Source of the DNA: Balanoglossus misakiensis | Lineage: Eukaryota; Hemichordata | Reading direction: 5' to 3' | NCBI GenBank assembly: GCA_040954595.2 | Contig: CM082578.2 | Location: 11,222,001-11,286,000 of the forward strand | Length of the DNA: 64,000 nt | Part shown: piece by piece, positions 20,339 through 33,200 of the stretch | Position numbering within the stretch: position 1 is the stretch's first letter | Layout of the letters: the number at the start of each line of letters is the position of its first letter | Position numbers and translations under genes: made by a program | Notes under the pieces: generated by a model | Database searches by the model: none | Told to the model about the DNA's origin: nothing | The model's input: the letters and a program-made list of their open reading frames with translations, nothing else

Positions 20339-23300
20339 TCAATCTTCTTCGTCCGAAGAGAAAAAAGCGGAGTCTCGTTTACGATGTACGACCCTGGGCA
20401 CTTTGGACAGCCTGCTGATGCGTTCGTTCAGTTCCACGGCATGCTTGACCATTTCCTGCACTGCCGGGCTCTGGATCGTCGAAGGGGTGTTTTTCTGTGG
20501 CGTGTTGCTGGCCGAGGAGGAAGGGGTGGTGTCCCGACTCCGCCTCCTCAGGTGGTACCTGCTGGGTTGGTTTGGCTGTGAGGGGTGAGGTGGGGGAGGG
20601 GAAACACGCTGTTACAACACTGATAAATTGGTGTCAAGGATAGACACATACGAAATGAAGAGTGGAGACCAATTACATATTGGGTAGATCTTTATAGGGA
20701 CTTGTACAATCACCAGTCTCTCCGGTGAACATAAGATGACACTTCCTTGCCTTACATTCGTGAAGTTCAGGGGTAAGTATTCCCCTCGCTTGAAAGACAT
20801 GGTTTTGTTGCAGTGAAAGATTTGCGCGATAGACAAAAAAATCACGAATCATGCCAAACAGGCGACCATAAACCTTGTCTGAAGCAAAAATTGACCAACA
20901 CACCTGCATGAATGGTGATGACAGTGGCAAAGATGTACGGTTTTTACTTCCTTTGGGGCGACCGCGCCGTTTTGCTGAAGACTGCTCATCCACATTTCCA
21001 AGGTCAGAAATGACTCCTGAAAGAAAGTGGTTTATCAGGAATGAATGAATGATAGCTGACAACAAAAACAAATAGGGGGACACTTCAGTAACTAAAAGAG
21101 CATGCCTCGTGAAAATAATTGGGCAGACGATGCTGCATTTGGGTTTTTGTGTATTCACAGAGGCACACTCTTGCAATACTAGAGAGCGGCTGTACCCTCA
21201 GTAAAAAATAAAAAACGTATTTTGACACACACTCACTGGAGTTGATAAGTTTGGTTACAGACGGTTTGCTTTCATTGGATACAGACTCCTTCCTTTCAGC
21301 ATCTTTTGGAGTGCCGAGTCTGGACGTCGATTCGTCTCTTGCAGACACGGATGGCGTGCTGGGGACATTCCCGGGTTCGGAGGTGCTCTCATGTTCGGGT
21401 ATGGTGGGAATGTTGCCAACGGTTGTCGAGTTGCTTTTGGGTGACGACGGCTTGCCACCACCACCTACCACTGTCACAAAACTTGTGTCAGAGTCGCTGT
21501 CGCTTGAGAGACCATGGCCGTCAATGGCTCGTAATTTCTCCTCTGTTATGGGAAGGTTAAAAGCAGTAAGAAAACAGTGTGGACTATATACGCACAAACA
21601 CAACAAAATACTTTCCAAGCTAGGACCAGTTTGACAATAGTGAATGGAGTTTATACTGTGGTTTGAGTGGAATGCAATACAACGTGGGTGAAAGCAGTAA
21701 AAACAGCTAGCTGTTTGCAGAAAGACAGATGAAGTTTGTTCTATTAATCAAAGAAGAGGGAATGTTAATAAGAGTTATCAAAAGTAGAATCGAAGCCAGT
21801 ATAGACATCTGGTAGGCAGCTAAATTATTCATACCTGCACTATCAGCCATATCACAGCCAACGGGAAGCGGTTTAAATAGCCCTTCCACGGGATGCAGCA
21901 AGGTATTGCTAGGCAATGGCAATGAACTTGAACTCTGACCTTGCAAGGCAACAGGCAAACACATGAGAGCTTAAGCCGCAAATGACTATGACGAATGCAT
22001 CATAAATACTGTATAAACAGCAGGTCATAACCCATTCTGTTGGGGCCCTTTTTGTTGCGTACATTTAATGTTCCGGCCAGAGCAGAATGGTTTATGACAA
22101 AAGCATGGGGATATGCATGAAGCAACCAATTTACTGAGACTTCTGTATATTTCTTTTCATATTGTTTTACGTTTTAAAACTTTCCATACAGTTCTGTACT
22201 TTGATACTTACTTATTGAGAGAAGAAAATTCTTCAATTCTGAGTTCTGTTTTCTGATGTCCAGCAAGAGGCAGTTGTTGATTTTAGCAAAGTCCTTGTAC
22301 CTGTAACCTGTGACCAGCAGGAGGATCAACGCCAATAAACAGAAGACTTGTCTGCATAGCCACATCCTCTCATAAGCCAAGTCCTGACAAAATGCAATGA
22401 TACAAAAATGCAGCTTGATACAAATGTAACGGCCAGAGTACTTTATGAATAGAAAAGTTGATTCAGTTCCTCCAGAAATGGAAAAAAATGGCATGCGATC
22501 ATGTGTATAAATTTTATTCTTATTATACTATATCTGAGAAAAAAAAAACCATCACATCCATGGAATTTGAATCTCACCGAATCATCAGTTGTCCTGGCTA
22601 TTACCCTCTCAACACATATGTTGACAAACAGCACCAGGAACATCCAAACCCGGGCCCCACTCGTCCTCGGCGCGGATGTGAGTAGGTATGTGATCACTGC
22701 ACCCAACACATAGAACAGCAGCGAGTAAAACCCAGTGAACTCGGTCAGCACAAGTTTCTGCAAGGCGGCAACTTTCTCGAATGCCTCTGAGAACAGCATC
22801 TTGTTCTCTTTGGCTGTTGCTTTCATTTCTTCAAACTCTTCATGTACGTCCTTCATTTGAGATTGCAGCAACTCCCGCATGCGATGTTCGTTGTCCAAAA
22901 TTTCCTTCTGGTTTTTCAGCGACGTGTTTTGTTGTTGTATCATTTCCTCTTGCATTTTGCCGGCGACTTCCAACTGATCGGCGACATTTTCAGAGCTCTC
23001 CGCCAGCCTCGAAACAGTGCGCTCGGTCTTCTCGTGCCATATTTGGTTTTGCAAGAAAAAGCACAGATTCTGCGTGTGTGTGAAGAATTCTGTATAAGCC
23101 ATAAAGGCCCTGTCTGTAATGTCTGTCGTACACTCTGAAAACTTTTGTTCATATGAACATTCATATTTTTCATGAATTCCTAGTTTTTCTAAATGGCAAT
23201 TTGTAAATGCTAGCGCCAGCCGACTCTGCTCGTCATCGGTGAGTCTCCGGCAACCTTCTTCTACTCGTGCAAGGGCGTTTGTCCAGCACATACCATACCT

Positions 23301-23492
23301 TGGGTTTTTGCCGTACTCTTGTATTGTCGATAACTGCCTTTCCCCACTTTTAAATTTGCTTTGCTCGTCAGCGGACATTTCAAACCTTGGTCTGTAGCCG
23401 CCATCTTCATCGCCTCGGCTACCTGGAACATTACCGATTGCAACTGCCACAGCCAGTACACACATCGACAAAAACGTTCTACATGGAAACAT
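20339..23492 (-). CDS. bmb: Brambleberry-like nuclear fusion protein (KAR5/GEX1-related)
   Basis: Brambleberry is a nuclear-envelope protein needed for fusion of karyomeres in zebrafish embryos and is related to yeast Kar5 and plant GEX1. Exons: 23492-22578, 22383-22212, 21939-21835, 21542-21237, 21016-20904, 20575-20339; phases 0, 1, 1, 1, 0; 615 residues. A signal peptide starts at MFPCRTFL, chosen because it follows a non-conserved in-frame extension. Residues about 60-145 carry six cysteines (CWTN, GC, NCH, ECS, ECT, LCF). About 155-245 is a charged coiled coil. Three hydrophobic segments follow (about 248-268, 277-297, 313-331), the last in exon 2. The tail has Ser/Thr/Pro-rich sequence and an AT-hook-like KRRGRPKGSKNR near the C-terminus. 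Function is inferred from family architecture. Confidence 0.88.
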
Positions 23493-23549
23493 GACGTTTT
23501 TCTGTTTGGAGAGATGTCGACTGGAGTAAAGATACCTTTTTAACATGAT

Positions 23550-24636
23550 TTCAAAGCTGTATTTGAGTCGATTGACCAAGTACCTTCCACAGGGTTCAAA
23601 TTCAACCTTTGACCTCAACATAACAGCCAATCACGACAAGACGCTGGAGAAAAGTGACAGAAAACAAATGTACAAATCGGAAGTGCTTGAACAAAAGAGC
23701 ATCTCAAAACTGTACACATATCGAGAGGGGGTCGAGTTGAGGGATGAATTTTACCCACACTGGGCGACAGATGCCACCGTCACATATACAGTGAAAATGA
23801 CATTAAAATATCATTTTTATTCATATAATACTGGTCGCTGCTACATTCTTGGGAAATAAAAGGCCTACAATCGGTACATATAGGCCTATATTGAATCGAA
23901 ATAATTTCTTGATTCGGTGGATATGTTTGAAAATGATGACATCAAAACTGTGATTCAAAATTGATATTCTAGGAATTCACCACAGGAAAGTGAACATTTT
24001 TACCTAACTCTACTGGGTAAAGACAATGCTTACTTGGGAATGTTGAACCTTTACGCCAGTGCATATGAAACGTTAACTATATTCTTAATTCGGAGTCTAG
24101 CCATCTACGGAGAAGGTCTGTTCTGCTTCCATGATTAGGATGTACGTGTATCCAAATTAAGCTACAAAAATTGCACATAGTAATATAGAAATCATAAAAC
24201 ATGATTGTGACGCTCTAAAACGAACTGACAAAAAAGTGCTGACACAAAGAAAAGTACAAGTAAAATTGCTTTCCAGGTACGATACAGTAACTTAAAACTT
24301 GATTCACATGTGAATTGTTCTAAAATTCGAGGTATTGGTGTATGTTATAGGCGAAGGTAGTCTCGCTTGTCAAACCTCGTGGATACCCGAGATTTCGACT
24401 GTGGTTATTAAAACCGGCGAGCGGGTCCGAACACTAGTCTAATGGTGACATAAGCTTGATTTGGCAGCTGACTTGACGCCCGACTACTACCACAAGGCGA
24501 AATCTGATTATTTCAAACGTTTCGTATAAAATCGAAGCCAATACCAAGCTCAGACAATAATCAGGCAGCAACGTAAGGCTTTCGAAGAAAATCTTCATAA
24601 ACTTCTTTACACTGGGTAACGGGAAATCTGCATTAG
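23550..24636. other. Region between the two Brambleberry-like genes
   Basis: About 1.1 kb, no convincing coding sequence. It should hold the promoter of the full-length gene and the 3' untranslated region of the truncated one. A minus-strand AATAAA (TTTATT at 23816-23821) is a candidate 3' end for the latter. Confidence 0.4.
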
Positions 24637-26416
24637 CTATAAAGACGCCCCGTGATTAGCTGAATCGGAGGTGCCGCCGTAAGCACCTTTCTCTTGTTCT
24701 AAAATTTCTATGTGTCGGTGCAACACTTTGTTTTCCGTCCTCAGCTCCTTGGCAATATCTACTAACAAGTCGATCAATTTGTTGAACTGCTCTTCGGGCA
24801 TTCCGCCAGTCTGCGCTCCCATCGCATATGCGCGCGCCCTCGCATCTTCCAGGCGGTCGTCAAAACTGTGGTCCCTTATTGAGTCTCGAGACGGACGGGT
24901 TGGTTGGCTATCTCGAGAAGTTTCCTTGTCTGTAAGAAAAAAAGATGTTTCAACATATTTTAGGAAGTGGCATAGCACCGAGTACATGAGAGAGCAGTTC
25001 ACCCTAACAAAATCGCAATTCTGGTCGTCAACTTTTGACACTGTATATTTCACCTGGGAGTGCCCCCACCCATTCATCAAAAGCTGTTGCACAGTTGCGG
25101 TGACTGCGGTACAACAAAGGGTTATTGTCCATGGGAAGCTGTGTGCTACTAGTATTGTGTACAATTTGGCTTCGTGCTAATGCCTGGTATGTCCTCAAAA
25201 GTAAACAAAAAAGTCTGTCAAATTGGCATTGTGACATAACATAACGGACCACGCATCTTTTGTATTCATAGGAGCATGGTGTTTGGTCAAGTTACAGTAC
25301 CTCCACACACAGTAAAACGTGCCCATGGCCATAATTCAATGTATGTACTGGAATTTGGAGTTTTAATATAAAAGACGTGGCCATGGGGCTGTGACATGTA
25401 CAAGTAGAAAATTAAATAAACACAACTTCAAGGTCCGCCCCAGTCACACTGATATTATCACTAGTGTCGACCCCTGTCTTCAAATCATTTTTCGCTTACA
25501 TATTCATGACTGGCCGAGAATAATGGCCCCAGGTACACAATGACGTATTTACCATACCTGTGTGGCCATGGTCCCGTTTGCCATTGTCGTCGCCAACGCC
25601 ATTGTTTTGCACGGCGTCCCAAGCCAAGATAAACGCTGCGATTGTCCAGCTACATTGTCTGGTGAACCAAATATCCCCCTGTAGAACCGACTGTGAAATA
25701 AATACATTTCCTAGCGTCAATCCTATGACACTTTTAGGAACAATAGTTTTGAAAGTCGTGAGTAAGCGTGGCGTTTAATTCCTGGAGCGTAATGGTATAT
25801 ACACAATATAATAATACAAGCTGGGTCGGTAACAGTAAGTAACTAGAGACACTTGTAAGAGGCGTTCCTCGGACCTTAAAATATTTTGTTTAAGAGAATC
25901 TAATTGAAGAGACGTGTCCCTTCTCTAAACTATGTGATCAGACAATTATATTCAGAGAGAGAGAGAGAGAGAGAGAATTCACAGTAGTTTTCAGACTCGA
26001 AGATAAGTTGATATGAAAAGACTAAAATTTCACTTCATCATGCACTTTAACTCAGAATCGGAGAATCGGACGGACTGGAAGTTGCTTACCACATCCTTTG
26101 GGAAATCAATCCTCAGAGTTCGAGTGAGTTCGATGGCAGCGCCGACGAGAAGAACGATGTATATCTTCACCCTTGCCGTGGATATCCTCGGCAGAGACGT
26201 GAACACGAACGTCAAAACGATGGAAATCATGAAGTACCATATCGTGTGGGAGTCAATAATTTGAAATGCCAGGACATCCTGGATCTTCTGCAGTTCCGAT
26301 GTGAAATTGTTGGCGAATGCAACGATATCGTTCATTGTGGCGTTTTCATGATGTACACCATAGCTGTGCGTCGACGTCGATTCGCGACTGCACTGTTCGA
26401 AATTGTCGGGTATCAT
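24637..26416 (-). CDS. N-terminally truncated Brambleberry-like paralog
   Basis: Exons: 26416-26090, 25678-25558, 24929-24637; phases 0 and 1; 246 residues. Two hydrophobic segments separated by a short loop (FVFTSLPRISTARVKIYI) align with the first two membrane helices of the neighbouring full gene, where the same loop reads YLLTSAPRTSGARVWMFL. The next exon begins GDIWFTRQ at the exact junction where the neighbour has DLAYERMW, and it carries the third helix. The last exon is unrelated to the neighbour's tail and ends in a predicted coiled coil with Leu-rich heptads. The signal peptide, cysteine-rich lumenal domain and long coiled coil are missing. The start at 26416 is only the first Met of the open frame; AG dinucleotides upstream leave room for earlier exons, but no homologous sequence is seen up to ATG7. 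Confidence 0.65.
25955..25976. repeat. (GA)n microsatellite
   Basis: Uninterrupted GAGAGA run in the first intron of the truncated Brambleberry paralog. Confidence 0.9.
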
Positions 26417-27283
26417 TTTTTTCTGAATTTTATAAAGTCAATTAATTGCGATAAACAGTTTTTAAGTATGAGTTTTGTTTTATAGTTAGTTTGAATAATA
26501 TTCACGGCAGTGCATACTATAAGATTTACGCGCTTATTCCAATCATCCGAAGTAAATAACAGGAATCCTCCAATACACAGTGACCCCCTGCCCTTGTTTC
26601 AGGCCAAGCTTATCTCCATTCTGATTTTAAGTAGACAGACCCGTAAGTTTTATTACTACTTGAGCCCCCGTGGAATTCTCCGTAACAGCGCTGGAATAAA
26701 AAGTGTGAGACGGGTTTATTAAGTTGAAACGTGGTGGGAGAGGGAGTTTCGGGGTCAAAAGTTCGTGGAATGTAATTTTGAGGTGTTTGCAACGTAAACA
26801 AAATACCACATAGCCCAGTAGCGCAACAGCCATGATCCTATCCTAGCTACAGGTGTACTGGTTGCGGCCTAGCTTAGGGCTACAGGCCTGCTGCGTCGTC
26901 TGCTTTCTCGTTCTATCGCAGTCTGAAAACAATTTACACCAGTCACCACTGTCGTGTTTTCGCCGTGGTCTCATCATACTGACACTGTCAACTCACCAAA
27001 CCGTATAGACAACACGTTTAGGCAGCTATATTACCTGTTTCCACGGCGATGTTAGGCTACAGGCGTTCTGTTGTCATGGCTATCAACTGGACGCGACGCT
27101 GTACGCGTCACGCAAGGACGTGATTTAAACTCAGTGGAGGAATGTGTATACAATAACAAACAACCCGGAAGTAAGTTGCAAATGCAGACGCCGATCGAAG
27201 TTTTTTTCTGTAAGACTGATTGACAGCGATGTAATATTATAAATACTGATCGCACCCGAAAACTTGAGACCTAATACGACAAC
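26417..27283. promoter_or_regulatory. Head-to-head intergenic region upstream of ATG7
   Basis: 867 bp between the minus-strand paralog and the ATG7 start codon; the two are divergent, so a shared promoter is possible. No TATA box was recognised near the ATG7 start. Confidence 0.4.
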
Positions 27284-30200
27284 ATGGAAACAGCAGAGAG
27301 TGCAGAGACACAGTTGCAGTTTGTTCCGTTCTGTAGCACCCTGGACGCAGGGTTTTGGCACAAGTTGACCCAAAACAAGCTGGATGTTTATAAACTGGAT
27401 GACAAGGCTCGTAATATACACGGATTCTACTATAATGGTAGGCGCTTCCCGTTTCTTTTATTGATTGTTAGTTTTAAACCTACGTTAAATTCTATGCGAG
27501 TGTGCTTGATTGCAAATGTTTGATGTGTATGAGGAATAGAGAGATCAACCTTAGAGAGATCGAACCATGGTTGGCCTGAATATTATGAGTCATTCTCAGG
27601 CACTTAGTGTGTGATTTCTGCATGACCCTTATTCATATTGATCACAGGTGATGCTGCTGGATTATCATGCAGGACGAGCCTGGAGTTCTCAGCTTTCAAT
27701 GAGTAAGTCCGTAGTCTGCTTAGTATAGTTTGATGCAAACAACATGGTCAAATTCAAATGACCAGCTGCTACTGATTTTTAAACCAAGGTAATCTCTCTG
27801 CAGTCTGCAGTGTCAATGTCTTGGTAAGATAAAAAAGTACGTTTTTGTGAGGCCCTCTCTGGATAGACTGTTTTTGCTGAATGCATGATTACTGTGTGAT
27901 TGTTTACACACTCAACTTCCTGCAGTGAAGTTTGTCAATGAATTCTGAGGGAGTGTCCTTTACTAATAAACTGAACTCATGTCCACCACACAATTTCTAA
28001 TCCTCCAGAGTACCATCCATTCCTCCCAACTGCTTCCTGAGTCACGGAGTACTCCACAATATGAACACTATCGATCATTTTAAAACCTGCGACAAGAGGA
28101 CACTGCTTGACCAAGCTGCAGGACAGGTGAGATCATAGAAATTCTATTATGAATGAATGAATGAATGAATGAATGAATGAATGAATGAATGAATGAATAA
28201 TTAATTAATTACTTATGTGTGTGCTTATGTGATTGAGAACATTTAAGGATTCTTGTCTGCATCATGTTACAGCTTTGGAATGACATCACCAAGGGTGATG
28301 CCATCAAGGATCCCTCTCTCCTATCCAGGTTCCTGTTGCTAACATTTGCAGTAAGGCCATTCACTTTCTAATTTAGTCATTTCGTTTTGACAACTACTGG
28401 TTCATGGACGTATATAGAAGACAGTGATAGTGGTCTATCATCAAAGATATCAGACACTTGGCATTTATCATGTTTATCAGTATTACATTATGGAAGCGAA
28501 TAGAAAGCTGCTAGAATTGGATAATACAATCTCAGATAAGTGTAGGTTGCAAAGCATTATACACTCTTCTCTTCGTAATGACTCAACTGTGATGGAGCTT
28601 GGCTGAGAGGATAGGGCGCCCTCTAGTGGATGAAAGATTCAGGAGCAGCGAGAGCAACACAACCTTGAGAAATTTCACTTTCTCACTATGATTCATGTCA
28701 CCTGCAGGATTTGAAGAAATACCACTACTACTATTGGTTTGCATTCCCTGCTTTACTTGCTCCAGAGAAAGTGACCCAAACAAAACCGGCAGAGACCCTA
28801 GATAAGTACTTCACAGCAAAACAGGTATGTACTGATATTCTGTAGTCTTGCCCGAGTTGGAATTGAATGTCACGCACGTACTGACCAGTTTCACATCCAA
28901 TTATTTTACAACTCTTCAATAATATGTACATGTAGATCCAACCATCGAAGTTTATGTGGATGTAATAGTGCATGTGTGTTTACTTGTGTTTGTTGTTTTC
29001 ATTTCAGATAGATGGGTTCCTCAGTGCATTTGATCAGTTCAGTAAAAGCAGCAGTAACCCTGGCTACTTTCTGATGGGCGTTGATGGAGACAACGTCACA
29101 GTGGCGAATTTGACAGATTTTGGAGACATTTGCAAAGACAGAAAGGTAATATTACACAGGTACAAAACATCAGATTTTGGTGGATACATTGTAACAAAAC
29201 TTTTGTAACATTAATTTGATATTAGCAATCAATACTGAGTGAATAACATGATTGATTGATTGATTAATTGACAGATTACAGTTGGTTTCTGTGATCCCAG
29301 TACTTTGGATGGATATCCCGGTTGGCCTTTGAGGAATCTGCTGACACTGATGGCTTATCATTGGTAGGTTGTGTGCCAGGTTGCATTCAGTGGACTTTTG
29401 CAAGCATACTTGTATTACATTGTAATGCATTGTAATGCCGTCCTTCAGTACATATCCTTTGGAAACGTTTTTTTGAATGGACGTTTGTTCTAATTTTCGT
29501 TTCAGGGCGGACAAGGTGGACGAAGTCGTCGTCATTTGTTTCAGAGACAGACCCAGGGACGGTAAAAGAGAAGTCAATCATAGTTTGGTGTTGCACCTTG
29601 ATGTCCCATCCATTGCAAGTATAACAGGTATGACACACTCCGATGGCTTTTACTTGAGATGATGTCAACCGCTTGTTAAAGCTGATCAGCGCACTAATCT
29701 CAATTTCTTTTATCTGTTATTTTCTTTCCATATATCACAGAATGCCCAAAGTGTGTCGGATGGGAGAAGAACCAGAGGCAAAAACTCGGACCCCGAATGG
29801 TGAATCTCAGCTCCAGCATGGATCCCACTAGGTGAGTTGTTGCCATGGTGAGAGAGGAGCTGACCTGCGTCAACACCTCTAACAGAGAATAACACAAATG
29901 ATGTAGTTAAAACAATGCACCTTCAGACTTCATCATCTGCCTCTCTGCCAAATCAGTGGTCCATGCCCCTCCTCATCTTCCCCTAGTTTTAACCCTTGTC
30001 CACCACACTGTCAAACAATGTGATTCAACCCAGCTTGATGACTTGCCTTAAATAATAAGCCCCTCACCTCTGTCAAATCTTCTAATCTTGCAGGTTAGCG
30101 GAGTCCTCAGTAGATTTGAATTTGAAATTGATGCGTTGGAGACTTCTGCCATCGCTGGATTTAGACAGCATAGCACAGACTAAGTGTCTCTTACTGGGCT

Positions 30201-33200
30201 CAGGTACTCTGGGATGTAACGTAGCTAGGGGTCTGTTGGTAAGTATACAAAAGAGAGTTGCTAATGAACAATCTGTCAGTGTTGATTTGGGCAAAACTTT
30301 TATGACTTATTAGCAAAGATTTAGAAAGCCCAAAAGGTTAGTTACACACACTTATCATGGCCGTTCATCTATTTCAAGAGGGGTTGAAATTTGGCCCCAT
30401 CATCCGTGAGTAACTTCTGATGATCTATTTTGCTGTATATAAATATGACAATTGTAGATTTCATTTACAGGGCTGGGGAATCAGAACCATCACATTTGTG
30501 GACAATTCCAAAGTGTCCTACTCAAATCCTGTCAGACAGACGCTGTTCGAATTTGAAGATTGCCTGGAGGGAGGCAAAGCAAAGGCTGCAACAGCCGCAG
30601 AAAAATTGAAGAAAATCTTCCCTGGCGTGGTGAGTTGCAAATGTTACAGTTTTCTCGATTATGACTATCGAAGACAACAATACCTGTAGGTATGTGAAGG
30701 AAAGGATGTTGCTTCATAAAGTGCGTAAATTTGCCAGTCAGGGAACGCCATTGTATAACGGACATCTACAAGCATGTGAGTCTGTACTGCACATTGGAAA
30801 TTGATAATCTCATGCAATCTTGTCTCTTCAGAATTCCACAGGTCATGATTTGTCGATACCTATGCCAGGCCATCCAGTTAGTACTTCAGGTGAGAGACAA
30901 GTGATCATTTGTGAAAGAAAAAGGTTTCTAACACCATTGTCTTCCCACACAATTCATAATTCTTTTTTCAAAGAACTCCTAAGTATAGAATATATAGTGG
31001 TGAGATTTAACTGTGCCAAAATGGGCGTGGCACTTCCACAGGAGACATAACAATTAGTATTACAAGAGTATGTTTAGCTTAATTAATCGACAGGCATCGG
31101 TGATATTGTCAGATCACATTGCTTGACAAACAGACTTTTATGATGTAAACCAGATGCCTACCATCCCAATCATGTGATACTTATTCTCACATTTGCAGCT
31201 GAAACACTAGCACAAGCGAAGAAAGAAGTGTCGAGGCTCGAAGAACTCATCGACGGCCATGATGTCGTCTTCTTGTTAATGGACACCAGGGAGAGCAGGT
31301 GGTTGCCAACGCTCGTTGGGGCGAGCAAGAGGAAGGTGCGTTATCTTTGTTATAATCATATCAGGATCATTAGAATCATGGCAGGGGGTCACCATTGTTG
31401 GTGTGTTACAATTGTCTGGGAACTCTGCCACAACATTTCATTCCTTGCCCTAATTTCAAAGGTGCAGGCGCTACGAGTGCTACTGGTACATGTATATAAT
31501 TGTAGGGTGCCCTCTACAGCAAGGACGTGCGATCCTTTTGTTTGAACGAGTACTTTCAAAATCACCATAGTCGGTTCTGAGGTTGTGAATGTGACTATGA
31601 ATGAATACTTGTGTGGCATATCTCATTCCTACAAATTTTAGAAGCACTGGGGTTAAGATGCAGTGGAATATTTGATACTATATTAGATAGTGATGACAAT
31701 TGGCGACTGTGAAAGTGACACAGAACCTCCCAAGATGACGATCGAGGTGTCAACTCTGGAACAATAATGTGCCTTTGATGGACGAGCTGGTGACAACAAT
31801 TCCCTGTGGGAGTTTAAAGTGTCGATTGTAGACAGGCGCATGGGAGTTTTTAGCAACTGACAAAGGAACGGTTGTCATTGATGAATGTAAGCTTGGTGTG
31901 GAATTGACGCGTCGCCAGTTACATTTGTGTGTATTAGTTACATGAAATGGAATACTTTTAATAATTGACACAAAACCTGCATCGTGGATCCCGGCAAGAA
32001 TCGCTGGTGAAGTGGTGATATTCATGAGATACGTCGTTAGCTGATATCGACAAACTAAGACCCTTGGCCTCCTTACTTCTTAATTTTTTAAGTGTATTCT
32101 TTTCTTACAATTTACAGTGTATTTTCCTTTGCGAACTAGCTCAGCTGTGTATCTATTTTAAAAAGAGGAAAAGAATGTCAGCCACACTCAAGACTATATA
32201 AAATGAAAAATTAAATTAACAAACAGAATGTATATGTGTCCATTTTTTTTTCAACCTGCAGATTGTTATCAATGCTGCGCTGGGATTCGACACTTTTATG
32301 ATAGTCAGGCACGGCCTCAAGTTACCCAAAGAGGGCGCCAGTCCCAAACCGGCCGGGAACCAAGCAGCTGCTGATGTAACTAAACCGTCGCCGAGCAGCG
32401 ATGAACCCCGGCCGAAGACAGCCATCCCTGGCAGTGAACTTGGCTGCTATTTCTGTAACGATGTGGTTGCCCCGGGCAATGTGAGTAGTTTCATGTATAA
32501 AGCTAATAAACATGAACTTCGGGGGGAAATAAACTTGAACTTTCCCACCAGATTTGTTTTTCTTTTTGGTGTGGGTTTGCTTTATCCCTGGGATGGAATT
32601 TCCGCGCGATCCGTTTGGTCATTCCAGCAACACTTTGCCGGCACAGCGTGATAATAAGGAATTGCCCCGGAGCCAATGAAACAGTAAGGGATCAGGGGGA
32701 AAATCAAGGACAGAGAGATAAACTCTGGAATGGAATGAAATGGTCGGTGGGAAAAGTAGGATCAGCTTGGAGTGTCCCACTGACAGTGGTGGGAGGTATG
32801 GAAAGTGTCAGAAATCCACGGGATTTGACACTGTATAGATTATAAATATTATGGTAACTGTCACGTCATGCATACCAGGTAATTGGGTATTATTTCTGCA
32901 TTTTAATACTGTTTTGACAAGGAATGGGAAAGCATCCAGGAAGCTTTAACGGAATCCAGGAAAATGTGGATACAGTGAGGTGTCAGGAAATTGGATAAAA
33001 ATGAAATCAGGGAATATTTGAAGGTGGAAAGAGTTGCATGGTAAGGGATATACCAGAATAAAGGAGGGAAACATGAACTCCAGGAAATCCTTTGAGGCAC
33101 TGTGGGATATTGAATATAGGTCAGTCAGTAACTGTTTTCCAAGGAATTGGTGAGGGATAGCGACCAGATCGGGATGGGACTGAGAATGGATACAAAAGAA

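Noticed and set aside
21255-21634. Frames opposite and shifted to the Brambleberry exon at 21237-21542
   Set aside because: Shadow frames; the phase-consistent minus-strand reading joins the neighbouring exons.
28149-28200. Regular short repeats as a CRISPR-like array
   Set aside because: Tetranucleotide microsatellite without spacers, in an animal intron.
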